Source: Peristeroidobacter soli
Lineage (GTDB): Bacteria; Pseudomonadota; Gammaproteobacteria; Steroidobacterales; Steroidobacteraceae
Length of the DNA stretch: 64,000 bases
Reading direction: 5' to 3'
NCBI RefSeq assembly: GCF_004138485.1
Contig: NZ_ML142848.1
Span: 1,772,640-1,836,639 of the forward strand
Positions 24,204-32,904 of this stretch are shown one piece after another (position 1 is the first letter of the stretch; each line of letters begins with the position of its first letter). Both the position numbers and the translations under genes were made by a program. The notes under the pieces were generated by a model that saw only the letters and a program-made list of their open reading frames with translations, was not told the DNA's origin and did not search any database.

Positions 24204-25184
24204 ATGTTTGGTTACGTTTCATTTGCCCAGCTTGCCAACGCCATCCGGTCGCAACTGTATGCGATTCCGGCAGACGTCGATCTGATCGTCGGCATCCCGC
24301 GCAGTGGCATGGTGCCCGCCTATCAGATCGGGCTGTTCCTGAATCGCCTGGTCTGCGACATCGACAACTTCATCGCCGACGGCACCATCGGCCATGGCCA
24401 CACGCGCAAGCTCGCTATCGAGCTGACCTCGCTGCGGCAGGCCCAGCACATCCTGCTCGTGGACGACAGCATCGCCACCGGCGGCTCCATGCAGAAGGCA
24501 CTGGCCCGCATCCAGGACGCCGGTTACACGGGGCGCATCTCGACGTGTGCCGCGATTGTCGCGCCGTCTCACAAGAGCAGCGTGGATGTTTCCTTCATCA
24601 CCATGCCGCAGCCCCGGCTGTTCGAATGGAATGCGTTTCATCACGCCTGCGTCGAGACCGCCTGCTTCGACATGGACGGCGTGCTATGCGTCGACCCGAC
24701 CGCTTACGAGAACGACGACGGTCCGCGCTACGAGAAATTTCTGGCCAGCGCCCGGCCGCTGTTCCGCCCGACCTTGAAGATCGGTCACATCGTGACCGCC
24801 CGCCTCGAGAAATATCGCAACCTCACCGAGGACTGGCTGGCAGCCAACAATATTTCCTACGGGCAGCTGCATCTGGTCGACTTGCCGAGCCGCGCCGAAC
24901 GCATCCGGCAAGGCGCCCACTGCTCCCACAAGATCCGCGTGTATCGCGAGACGGGGGCGACGCTGTTCTATGAAAGCGAGATCGGGCAGGCGCACGAGAT
25001 CGCCACCGGCTCGGGCAAGCCGGTGCTATGCATCGATGCGATGACCATGGTGATGCCGGGCGCTTCGCACATCGCGGCGACGGCCAAGAGCGCACTCTGG
25101 AGGCTCCGCTCGCCTCTGGGACGAGCGAAAGGCTGGGTCAAGCAACACATCCGTTCTTCCCGTACGCCCGTGAGGGGCGCGTGA
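24204..25184 (+). CDS. phosphoribosyltransferase-HAD phosphatase fusion protein
   Basis: A 326-residue two-domain protein. Residues 1-145 are a type I phosphoribosyltransferase with DLIVGIPRSGMVPAY and the PRPP loop LLVDDSIATGGSM (D87, D88). Residues 150-325 carry HAD motifs: CFDMDGVL (D156, D158), IVTAR (T198), K243 in CSHKIRVY and an acidic FYESEIGQA. ATG 24204 has a GCAGGAG ribosome site, 13 bp after the GT4 gene. Its place in the locus suggests production of an activated pentose or phosphoribosyl decoration, in which transfer from PRPP is followed by dephosphorylation. That role is inference; neither substrate is known. Confidence 0.8.
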   Translation: MFGYVSFAQLANAIRSQLYAIPADVDLIVGIPRSGMVPAYQIGLFLNRLVCDIDNFIADGTIGHGHTRKLAIELTSLRQAQHILLVDDSIATGGSMQKALARIQDAGYTGRISTCAAIVAPSHKSSVDVSFITMPQPRLFEWNAFHHACVETACFDMDGVLCVDPTAYENDDGPRYEKFLASARPLFRPTLKIGHIVTARLEKYRNLTEDWLAANNISYGQLHLVDLPSRAERIRQGAHCSHKIRVYRETGATLFYESEIGQAHEIATGSGKPVLCIDAMTMVMPGASHIAATAKSALWRLRSPLGRAKGWVKQHIRSSRTPVRGA

Positions 25185-25265
25185 GGCGAAATGCAGCACG
25201 CCCACCTCAACCACTGCCGGAGCGACCATCACCGGCGCCATGAACTTCGACCGAGGGAAGCGGAG

Positions 25266-26183
25266 TCAGGGCTTCCGTCGCCAGACACGGATGTAATCGA
25301 TCACGTAGTTCCACTGCGACTCGTCGGCTTTCATCGCCGACACATCGACGCCCTTGAGCACCATGCCCAGCTGGTTGGTGACCAGAAGGTGCGCGGGCAC
25401 GGGCTTGCTCCACACGTAATGAGTCTGCTTGATCGGCTCGCCGTCGAGCAGCCAGATCGGCTGATCCTTGACCCAGTCGAGCGAGAACACGTGGAAGTCC
25501 TTGGAGAAATCGAAGCCGGGGATGTATTCGTTCTTCTTGAATTTGGTCCAGAGATCCTTGGGATTGCCGTAACGCTCGGGCTTGCCGTGCGTCTGGATGT
25601 AGCCCGTCATCACCCGCGTTTCGGGACGGCCCTGCCAGTTGAAGAATTCGAAGATGTCGATTTCCGGCGGCCACGGCAGCTCGGAGAATTTGCCGTCGGG
25701 ATATTGCACGCCCGGGTTCAGCCAGAACGCCGGCCATGCGCCAATGCCCGTCGGCAGCTTCGCTCGCATCTCGATGTACATGCCGTCGGTGACCGGCAAC
25801 TTGCCACGCAACATGCCCGACTCCAGGCCCCGCGGCTTCAAGCCGCCGCCCGGAGGAATGCGGCCCTTCAATGTGAGCGTGCAGTCGTCGAACACGTGCA
25901 GCGAGCGAGCATCGCCGTCCGGGTAGTCGCGATGGTACGACCAGTACGTCTTCAGGCCGTCGAGCTTGCCGTTCTCGTAGATGTACCGGTAGAAAAATTC
26001 CTGATCGAGTTTGGCACGCGTGTCCACCGTTGCATCCGGGCGATGGCGACCGAACGTGTAGTCCTTGACCAGCTCGAACTCACCGGTTTGTTTGTAAGGG
26101 CGCGCGGGATCGATGGGCTGGCCCAGCAGCGCCGTGCAAGTGGCGGCCGCGGCTGCAGCCAGAGCAATCAGGCTCATCGTCAC
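25266..26183 (-). CDS. secreted GH16-family glycoside hydrolase
   Basis: A 305-residue exported enzyme (short Ala-rich signal peptide, start at 26183 or two codons later). The GH16 catalytic motif is EIDIFEF (E174, D176, E179), in a concanavalin-like fold with WPAFWLNPG before it and HVFSLDWVKDQPIWLLDG after it. GH16 lyases and hydrolases cut beta-1,3/1,4-glucans, galactans and similar polymers. It is the only minus-strand gene inside the EPS locus and is divergent from a glycosyltransferase. It probably trims or releases the polymer made here, so it may be separately controlled. Confidence 0.9.
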   Translation of the reverse strand: MTMSLIALAAAAAATCTALLGQPIDPARPYKQTGEFELVKDYTFGRHRPDATVDTRAKLDQEFFYRYIYENGKLDGLKTYWSYHRDYPDGDARSLHVFDDCTLTLKGRIPPGGGLKPRGLESGMLRGKLPVTDGMYIEMRAKLPTGIGAWPAFWLNPGVQYPDGKFSELPWPPEIDIFEFFNWQGRPETRVMTGYIQTHGKPERYGNPKDLWTKFKKNEYIPGFDFSKDFHVFSLDWVKDQPIWLLDGEPIKQTHYVWSKPVPAHLLVTNQLGMVLKGVDVSAMKADESQWNYVIDYIRVWRRKP

Positions 26184-26245
26184 CTCTCGGGTTGTTCCCG
26201 GTCATCTTCACGATCTGGCCTTCGGCTGGCAATAGGAGCTTGCGC

Positions 26246-27109
26246 TTGAGCAGGGAAATCATCATCACGGGCGGCGACGCTCATTTCTTTCCCTGGATCA
26301 TTGCGGCGATCAGCTCTTTGCGCGCGCACGCCGCGACCAGAGCGCTCGACATGGGCATCATCGATCAAGGCCTGACCGAAGAACAGCGCGCTCAGCTGAA
26401 TGCGTTCGGCTGCAAGATCGTTCAGCCGCAGTGGACGTTGCCCGTGCCGCAGGAGGCACGCTCGTTGCGAAATATCGGCCTGGTGGCGCGCACGGCGCTG
26501 CGTGACTACTTCACCGGCTACGAAGTCTATTTGTGGTTCGATGCCGATGCATGGATGCAGACGCCGGAGTTCGTCACTGCATATGCGGAAGGCGCGCGCG
26601 CACGCGGCGCCGCCGTCGTGACCGAAAACGGCCCCGGCTATCGCAAAACATTGACCGACTGGAAGTGGTGGGCAGGGAACATGGTGGCCTCGTTCGGCGT
26701 TATCGACGGGCTGCGCTGCTCGTTTGCCACCAGTATCAATATCGGCGTGCTGTGCCTGAAAGACACGGCTCCACATTGGCAACAGTGGCAGCGCTACTAC
26801 ACGAAAGCACTGGAGCGCACCGGCAAGGTGAACATGGATCAGCACGCGTTGTTCGCGGCGATTCATCTCGAAAACCTGCCGACCGCGTTTCTGCCCGCGC
26901 GTTTCAACTGGCTGCCGCATTTGAGCTGCCCGGTGTGGAATGCCGAACAGAAATTGCTGTGCGAGCCGACGGCGCCGCATCGGCCGCTGTCCGTCATTCA
27001 CCTGGCAGGCCCGCGCAAAGATCGGCCCTATGAAGTGGCGCGTCTGAGCGGCGGATCGTTCGCCACATCGCTGACGTATCCAGCGATGCAGCAGCACCTG
27101 GCGACCTGA
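26246..27109 (+). CDS. putative glycosyltransferase (GT-A-like)
   Basis: A 287-residue soluble protein. TTG 26246 is the chosen start because AGGAG lies 7 bp upstream and the protein begins at the first beta strand (SREIIITGGDAHFFPWIIAAISSLRAH). A DxD-type metal site is seen in EVYLWFDADAWMQ, and ATSINIGVLCLKDT plus NMDQHALFAAIH resemble GT8-like acceptor and donor regions. SVIHLAGPRKDRPY near the end matches the C-terminal His motif of such enzymes. It has no signal peptide. It is followed after 3 bp by a GT2 gene. The exact family is uncertain. Confidence 0.7.
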   Translation: MSREIIITGGDAHFFPWIIAAISSLRAHAATRALDMGIIDQGLTEEQRAQLNAFGCKIVQPQWTLPVPQEARSLRNIGLVARTALRDYFTGYEVYLWFDADAWMQTPEFVTAYAEGARARGAAVVTENGPGYRKTLTDWKWWAGNMVASFGVIDGLRCSFATSINIGVLCLKDTAPHWQQWQRYYTKALERTGKVNMDQHALFAAIHLENLPTAFLPARFNWLPHLSCPVWNAEQKLLCEPTAPHRPLSVIHLAGPRKDRPYEVARLSGGSFATSLTYPAMQQHLAT

Positions 27110-27112
27110 ACC

Positions 27113-28021
27113 ATGAGCTTCAACATTCTTAGAACCGTGTCGGTCGTGATTCCCGCGTACAACGCGAGCAACACGATTCAACAAGCCATCGCCACCGCTC
27201 GGGGACAGACGCTGCGCCCCATTCAGATCGTCGTGGTCGACGACTGCTCCAAGGACGACACGATTCAAAAGGCGGAAGCGGTCGCCGGCCCCGATCTGCT
27301 GGTCGTGCGCAGCCCGAAGAACGGCGGCGGCGGTGCCGCCCGCAATCGTGGCATCGACCATTCGACCGGCGACGTGGTCGCGTTCCTCGACGCCGACGAT
27401 CTGTGGGCGCCGAACAAGCTCGCGAATCAAATGGCGCTGTTGCGCACGCAGACGCGCGACTCGTTCTGTTTCAGCTCGGTCGAGCAGGTCAACGAGTACG
27501 ACGAGAAGCACATCCTGCCCAAGCGCGAACCGTTCCCCGGTGAAGACCTGGCGGATTACATGCTCAAGTCCGGCAACATCATGCAGACCAGCACGCTGCT
27601 GGTGCCGCGACATCTGCTGGAGAATTGCCGCTTCAATGAAAAGCTGCGGCGCTTTCAGGATCTGGACTTCGTACTCACTCTGGGTGAAGCCGGGATCGCC
27701 GCGGTGTTTTGTCCGGAGCCGCTGGTCGAGTGGCGCAACGTCGGCAATCCGAAGCGCGTCAGCTCCAATCCCGATCCGTCGATCATGCAGACGTTTCTGG
27801 ACGCGCACCCCCGCCTCACGCGGGCGCAGAAGCTCGGGCTCGAGATTCGCAGCGTCGGCCCGACGCCCGGCGCGGTTGGCGCACTCCGCTGGTCGTGGCG
27901 CCTGGCTCAGTCTGTGTTCTCAGGCGCGTTGCCACCGCCGAATGCGGTGAGCATGTTGCTCAAACATAGTCTCGGCATGCGCAATTACGGCGCGCTACGC
28001 GCGCGCCTCGGAGCCAAATAG
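27113..28021 (+). CDS. family 2 glycosyltransferase
   Basis: A 302-residue classic cytosolic GT2. It shows VSVVIPAYNASNTIQQAIATARGQT, then IVVVDDCSKDDTIQKA, the GGGGAARNRGIDHSTG segment and the metal-binding VAFLDADDLWAPNKL. The acceptor part carries FQDLDFVLTLGEAG. All catalytic landmarks are intact. It is tightly packed, with its stop codon sharing one base with the GTG of the SGNH gene, so it is translationally coupled. It is likely to add one sugar of the repeat. Confidence 0.92.
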   Translation: MSFNILRTVSVVIPAYNASNTIQQAIATARGQTLRPIQIVVVDDCSKDDTIQKAEAVAGPDLLVVRSPKNGGGGAARNRGIDHSTGDVVAFLDADDLWAPNKLANQMALLRTQTRDSFCFSSVEQVNEYDEKHILPKREPFPGEDLADYMLKSGNIMQTSTLLVPRHLLENCRFNEKLRRFQDLDFVLTLGEAGIAAVFCPEPLVEWRNVGNPKRVSSNPDPSIMQTFLDAHPRLTRAQKLGLEIRSVGPTPGAVGALRWSWRLAQSVFSGALPPPNAVSMLLKHSLGMRNYGALRARLGAK

Positions 28022-28773
28022 TGAAACACGCCGCGCGCATCGCAACGTTCGCGAGCGCCCTGGCGCTGTTCGCTGGCACTCACGCGATGAGTGACTCGCC
28101 AGCGACACAGTCCGGACCGACGCCCTATCCGACCAGCAACGATGCCTGGCCCGGCACCGGCGTCATTCGCACCTTCGGCTGGATGAAAGACAACCGCAAC
28201 TTCTTCTGGACCGAACGCACCAAGAAACAGGGCGCCGTGGTGTTCGCCGGCGACTCGCTCACCGCCAACTGGAAATCGCTCGGCGCCGATTTCTCCGGCA
28301 CGCTGGTGGCCAATCGCGGCATCGGCGGCGATGTGAGCCGTGGCCTGTTGTTCCGCTTTCAGGAAGATGTGCTCGATCTGCATCCCAAAGCCATCGTGAT
28401 CCTGATCGGCATCAACGACCTCACCGCCCGACAGCCGGCCAGCGCGACCGTGGAAAACATCCGCTCCATGCTCTCGCTCAAGCAAGCACAGCAACCGCAC
28501 GTGCCGGTGTTCCTGTGCACCGTGCCGCCGAGTGCAAATCCCAAGGCGCCCGTCGATGAGCGGCAGCGCCGGCAATTGAATCAGGGACTGCGCCAGATCG
28601 CGAAAGACACGAAGCTGGTCACCTTGGTGGATCTGTACGCCGCCACCGTCACGACCAGCGGCACGCCCGAGCTCCGCTATTTCAACGACGATCAGTTACA
28701 TCTATCCGCCGACGGCCGCGCACGCTGGAAAGAAGTGTTGCAACCGGCCATGCAGCGCGCAGGAGTGTTGTAA
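28021..28773 (+). CDS. exported SGNH/GDSL-family esterase
   Basis: A 250-residue protein with a signal peptide (to about residue 22). The SGNH blocks are in order: block I FAGDSLT (S79), block II NRGIGGD (G103), block III IGINDLT (N132) and the late DDQLHLSADG (D224, H227). It resembles bacterial homologues of platelet-activating-factor acetylhydrolase, which remove acetyl groups. GTG 28021 overlaps the previous stop. Adjacent to an OafA-type acyltransferase, it may set the acetylation level of the polymer in the periplasm; this is inference from position. Confidence 0.88.
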   Translation: MKHAARIATFASALALFAGTHAMSDSPATQSGPTPYPTSNDAWPGTGVIRTFGWMKDNRNFFWTERTKKQGAVVFAGDSLTANWKSLGADFSGTLVANRGIGGDVSRGLLFRFQEDVLDLHPKAIVILIGINDLTARQPASATVENIRSMLSLKQAQQPHVPVFLCTVPPSANPKAPVDERQRRQLNQGLRQIAKDTKLVTLVDLYAATVTTSGTPELRYFNDDQLHLSADGRARWKEVLQPAMQRAGVL

Positions 28774-28775
28774 TC

Positions 28776-29984
28776 ATGAGCCCTCCCATCAGCAAAGCGG
28801 CTGACGGTCATGCCATGAGCGACATGGCATCGACCTACCTGGATGCTCTGCGCGCCGCCGGCGCCAATCTGGTCATCGCCGCGCATCTGTTTCCGCTGTA
28901 CTTCGGCATCGAGGATCAATATCGGCTGGGCAATCTGGGCGTGGCGCTGTTCTTCCTGCTGTCCGGTTTTTTGATCATGCAGTCCATGTTGAACTGGCTG
29001 AACAAGCCCGAGCCACGGTTCGCCGGCTTCTTCGCCGACCGTGTCGCCCGCATCATGACGCCGTATGTGCCGGCGCTGATCGTGATCGCCATCCTCAACG
29101 CGATCCTCATCAGCAGCCGTCACGGGCTGGAGGGCGCGAACGCCGGCGTGCTGGCGTTCCTGGGCAATCTGCTGATGCTGCAGGATCACGCGATCTTCCA
29201 GGCGCTCGAGCTCGCGGGCATGGACGTGTCGTGGCGCATCCGTCCGTACAACACCGCCGAGCCGTTCTGGACCGTCGCCATCGAGATGTGGATCTACGTG
29301 ACCATGGGCTTGTTTGTTTTCTGCGTGCTGAAGCGTGAGCGCATCGAGCGCTGGCTCGGTCTGCTGCTGGTGGCCGTCGCGGTGCCCGTGTTCATCTGGA
29401 ACGCCGCGGCGGGCGGCGGCAAGTCGCTCAGCCTGATCTGGCTGCTGGGCGCGATTGCCGGCTATTTGTTTCATGTCTGGCGGGCCAACGGGTATGCCCG
29501 CATGCTCAGCGTCGCCTCGGCAGTGACTGTGTTCGCCACCGTCGCGCTGGTCGGACATTGCGGCAAGGCCGGCTTCCATCCTTACGATTTCCAGACCGCG
29601 ACCCTGCTGGCGATGATCATGTTCGGCGTGCTGGCGCTGCTGATGTGCGTCAAGCGCACGCCGGGCGTGCTGCGCGGGTCGGTGAATTTCCTGGCGTCAT
29701 ATAGCTACAGTTTGTATTTGATCCACAACACCGTCCTAATCCTCGTGCTGGAATACGTGCACACCGAGCACAGGTGGACTCATGTAGCCATCGCAGTGGT
29801 CGCGGCTCATGGCTGCGCCTATCTGCTGTATGTGACATTCGAACGTCACTACCGGATCGTGGGGCGCTGGCTGCGCCCGATGTTCGAGCGCGCCCTGGCA
29901 CCGCGAAGCGCCGTGCAGACCGCCCCGGTCGCGGCCGAGCTGGTTGCGAGCACTACCGCCACCACCCGTCCGCAGGAGCGCTGA
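28776..29984 (+). CDS. OafA/YrhL-type membrane acyltransferase
   Basis: A 402-residue acyltransferase-3 family protein with about ten membrane helices. The family start YLDALRAAGANLVIAAHLFPL carries the conserved His, and LGNLGVALFFLLSGFLI contains the FFxLSGF motif. EPFWTVAIEMWIYVT and YSYSLYLIHNTV are later landmarks. Such enzymes O-acetylate exopolysaccharide or lipid-linked sugars. The gene ends in a TGATG overlap with the flippase gene. Pairing with the SGNH esterase just upstream suggests an acetylated polymer. Confidence 0.9.
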   Translation: MSPPISKAADGHAMSDMASTYLDALRAAGANLVIAAHLFPLYFGIEDQYRLGNLGVALFFLLSGFLIMQSMLNWLNKPEPRFAGFFADRVARIMTPYVPALIVIAILNAILISSRHGLEGANAGVLAFLGNLLMLQDHAIFQALELAGMDVSWRIRPYNTAEPFWTVAIEMWIYVTMGLFVFCVLKRERIERWLGLLLVAVAVPVFIWNAAAGGGKSLSLIWLLGAIAGYLFHVWRANGYARMLSVASAVTVFATVALVGHCGKAGFHPYDFQTATLLAMIMFGVLALLMCVKRTPGVLRGSVNFLASYSYSLYLIHNTVLILVLEYVHTEHRWTHVAIAVVAAHGCAYLLYVTFERHYRIVGRWLRPMFERALAPRSAVQTAPVAAELVASTTATTRPQER

Positions 29985-31423
29985 TGTCCGCTGTTCGTAA
30001 TGTTCGCTGGGTCGGCATGATCCAGGTGACGCGGATCAGCGTGCAGCTGTTGGGTCTGCTGGTGCTGTCGCGCTTGCTGACGCCGGCCGATTTCGGTCTG
30101 GTCGCGATCGTGTTCGCCATCACCAATTTCGCGATGCTGCTGCGGGATATGGGCATGGCGTCGGCGATCATTCAGCGCGACACGCTCGACGAGCCGACCG
30201 TGCTGACGGCGCATTGGACCAATTGTTTCATTGGCCTGGGGCTGACGGCATTCCTGCTCATCTTCTCGTTCTTCGCGGATCACATATTCAAGGCGCCGGG
30301 GCTCATGCCGCTCGTGCAGTTGAGCGCGCTGTCGTTCCCATTTCTCAGCGGCTCGACCGTGCATCAGGCGTTGCTGGAACGCGGTTCCAAGTTCTCCACC
30401 GTGGCCCGGATCGAAATCGTCGCGCTGCTGACGGGATTCACGGTTGCCGTGGTTTCCGCTTATCTGGGCGCGGGTCCGTACAGCCTGGTGCTGCAGACGT
30501 TGACGGTCGCGGTGCTGTCGGCGATTCAGTTCTGGATCGCCTCCGACACCAGGATGAAATGGACCTGGAGCCATGAGCACGCCAAAGGCTTGTGGGGCTA
30601 CAGCGGCAACTTGTTCGCGTTCAACCTGGTGAATTATTTCTCGCGCAATGCCGACACGATGATCATCGGACGCATGCTCGGCCCGGCCTCGCTCGGCCCC
30701 TATTCGCTCGCGTATCGGGTGATGCTGTTCCCGCTGCAGAACCTCACGTTCGTCGCGACGCGCGCGCTGTTCCCGATGATGAGCCGTCACCAGCATTCGC
30801 CGCAGGAGCTGGGCGCCATGCACCTGCGCCTGCTGTCGGTGATCTCGTTCTTCACCGCGCCGATGATGGCCGGCCTGTTCGTCCTGCGTGAGCCGTTCGT
30901 CGATGTGGCGTTGGGCGATTCGTGGGGCATGGTCGCCGCGCTGATCATGTGGCTGGCGCCGATCGGCTTCATTCAATCGCTGGTCAGTGCGGGCGGCGTG
31001 GTGTTCCAGGCGTTGGGACGCACCGATCTGCTGCTGCGCCTCGGCATCGTCAGCAGCATCATGCACGTCACCGCTTTCATCACCGGCGTGCAGTGGGGCC
31101 TGCTCGGTCTGGCGGCCGCGTATTTCATCGTCACGCTGATCAACGCCGTGATCTCGCTGGGCGTCCTGCTGCACTTGATGCAACAGACCGTGGCTCGCCT
31201 GCTGAGCGCCATCGTGCCCGCCATCGCGAAGGCGCTGATCATGGCGACCCTGCTCTATTTCGCCGACATCGAACTGCGGGCCATGGGGTATCCGGCGCTG
31301 GTCCGCCTGCTGGGCCTCAGCGCCGGCGGCGGCATCATTTTCCTGGCACTCACGCGCATCCACCTGATGCCCGCCGATCGTGACGTGCTCCGACTTTTTA
31401 TGAAGAGTAAGACAGCAGGGTGA
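29984..31423 (+). CDS. Wzx-like polysaccharide flippase
   Basis: A 479-residue multi-helix protein of the MOP/polysaccharide-transport family (MviN/RfbX type). It starts at ATG 29984 behind GCAGGAG. The first segment RWVGMIQVTRISVQLLGLLVLSRLLTPADFGLVAIVFAI is the standard beginning of Wzx/TuaB proteins, and NYFSRNADTMIIGRMLGPASLGPYSLAYR is the typical mid-protein motif. It would flip the undecaprenyl-linked repeat unit to the periplasm for the Wzy-like polymerase. A candidate structured RNA begins two bases after its stop codon. Confidence 0.9.
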   Translation: MSAVRNVRWVGMIQVTRISVQLLGLLVLSRLLTPADFGLVAIVFAITNFAMLLRDMGMASAIIQRDTLDEPTVLTAHWTNCFIGLGLTAFLLIFSFFADHIFKAPGLMPLVQLSALSFPFLSGSTVHQALLERGSKFSTVARIEIVALLTGFTVAVVSAYLGAGPYSLVLQTLTVAVLSAIQFWIASDTRMKWTWSHEHAKGLWGYSGNLFAFNLVNYFSRNADTMIIGRMLGPASLGPYSLAYRVMLFPLQNLTFVATRALFPMMSRHQHSPQELGAMHLRLLSVISFFTAPMMAGLFVLREPFVDVALGDSWGMVAALIMWLAPIGFIQSLVSAGGVVFQALGRTDLLLRLGIVSSIMHVTAFITGVQWGLLGLAAAYFIVTLINAVISLGVLLHLMQQTVARLLSAIVPAIAKALIMATLLYFADIELRAMGYPALVRLLGLSAGGGIIFLALTRIHLMPADRDVLRLFMKSKTAG

Positions 31424-31424
31424 A

Positions 31425-31512
31425 AGCCGAACCGGTCGACTACCCTGACCGCAATGAACCCGATGGTCGCAAGACCATGTCGATCGGAGATTCTTTGCCA
31501 GACATCAAGACT
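31425..31512 (+). ncRNA. candidate structured RNA element, copy 1 (epsL leader)
   Basis: This 88-nt block aligns without gaps to 51553-51640. Shared blocks are AGCCG at the start, CGACTACCCT (31437-31446), CGATGGTCGCAAGACCA (31461-31477), ATCG (31483-31486) and AAGACT (31507-31512). GGTC-GCAA-GACC folds as a GNRA hairpin, and CCGAT/ATCGG closes around it. It forms the 5' leader of epsL, ending 29 nt before its ATG. It is a possible riboswitch, protein-binding leader or transcript end. I could not match it to a known class. Confidence 0.5.
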
Positions 31513-31541
31513 TGGTTTGTATTGAATGAGGAGGGGAACTC

Positions 31542-32780
31542 ATGACTATGAAGGGAACCAGACTTCGTCGAAACACTGTGTGCCTGGCCGCCGTCGGTAC
31601 GGTGCTGTGTAACGCCGCGCTCGCCGCGCAAACGGACGAGAAGAAAGAGGAACACCTCTATCTCTCCGAGCAATACCTGTACGACGACAACCTGTTCCGC
31701 AAGGCCGACAGCACCGACGTCGGCGTCGTCGGCGAGCGCGAACCCTCGCGCGAAGACTACGTGAACAAGCTCACGCTCGGCCTGGGCAACGACTTTCACA
31801 TGGGTCAGCAAACATTGCGGCTCAAAGGTCGCGTGTACGACGCCCGCTATCAGGACAACGACTATCTCAACTACACCGGCGGCGACGCCTCGGCGTCGTT
31901 CGACTTTCACGCGCTGACCGCGCTGACCGGCCGTCTGTCCGCCTCCTACGACCGCACGCTGGCGGACTTCGCGAACACGCTGGGCACCCAGCGCGACATC
32001 ATCGAAGGCACCAACTATTCGGCCATGGTGCGTTGGGCCATCGGCCCGCGCTGGTCGGTCAGCGCCAGCGGCGGCCGCATCGAGACCGAGCACGATCTGG
32101 AGATTCGCCAGACCGACAATCTCGAGGCCAACATGGGCCGCGTCAGCATCGACTACGCGACGCCCTCGTTTCATTCGTTTGGCGTCGAGTACCGCTACAT
32201 CGACGCGAAGTTTCCGAACGCAATCGTCGCCCCGGGCGCCAGCGAATCCGAGAGCGATTACGAAGAAAACGCCGCCCTCGCCCGCTTCACGTACACCGCG
32301 ACCGTGCGCACTCAATTCCGTGTGAGCGCCGGCTACGTCGAGCGCGAACGCCCCGCCAATCCGGAAGGCCGGTACTCGGGCGACACCTGGCGCGCCGAGA
32401 TCGATTGGAAGCCGCGCGAGAAGTTCTCGATGTTGCTGGCGGCGTGGAGTGAGCTGAAAGCCTATACGGACGTTGAATCGGATTACTTCATCTCCGACGG
32501 CTACAGCCTCTCGCCAACCTGGAGCCCGACCGAGAAGCTGAGCTTCGCGCTCACTGCCTCGTACGAAGATCAGGAATATCTGAACACGCGCGATCTGGAA
32601 TTGGTCGACGGCAGGCGCAACGACGATGTGCTGACCGGCTTGTTTACGTTCACCTATAAGCCGCGCGATCAGCTGGCCATCGAGCTGAGCTATCGCGGCA
32701 GCGATCGCGACAGCAACCGCATCGCCCGCCGTTACGACGCCCAGGTCGCCGGCATCGCGCTGCGCTGGAGCGTGTTCTAA
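31542..32780 (+). CDS. epsL: exopolysaccharide outer-membrane barrel protein, EpsL-like
   Basis: A 412-residue outer-membrane protein with a signal peptide to about residue 29 (CNAALAA). It is a large beta-barrel of alternating strands ending in an aromatic terminus (RWSVF). The N-terminal LYLSEQYLYDDNLFRKAD and the repeated acidic loops match EpsL, an outer-membrane member of methanolan-type EPS loci that also hold EpsE, EpsF and EpsG. It is preceded by a strong GAGGAGGGGA ribosome site and by a structured RNA candidate. It likely serves as the last step of polymer exit. It ends the EPS locus. Confidence 0.85.
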   Translation: MTMKGTRLRRNTVCLAAVGTVLCNAALAAQTDEKKEEHLYLSEQYLYDDNLFRKADSTDVGVVGEREPSREDYVNKLTLGLGNDFHMGQQTLRLKGRVYDARYQDNDYLNYTGGDASASFDFHALTALTGRLSASYDRTLADFANTLGTQRDIIEGTNYSAMVRWAIGPRWSVSASGGRIETEHDLEIRQTDNLEANMGRVSIDYATPSFHSFGVEYRYIDAKFPNAIVAPGASESESDYEENAALARFTYTATVRTQFRVSAGYVERERPANPEGRYSGDTWRAEIDWKPREKFSMLLAAWSELKAYTDVESDYFISDGYSLSPTWSPTEKLSFALTASYEDQEYLNTRDLELVDGRRNDDVLTGLFTFTYKPRDQLAIELSYRGSDRDSNRIARRYDAQVAGIALRWSVF

Positions 32781-32904
32781 GGCGACGTTATCGATAGACG
32801 CGGCGCTGTATGACCTGAGGTTATGCACGCCGCTGTTCTATTCATGGGCTCGCCGGGTCGCGGGGCTTAAGGTTGCAGCTGGTCCTGTCAGCTCAAGGTC
32901 CCGC

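Noticed and set aside
26192-26245. TTG 26192 as the start of the putative glycosyltransferase.
   Set aside because: No ribosome site there; TTG 26246 has AGGAG at 7 bp and begins at the first core strand.
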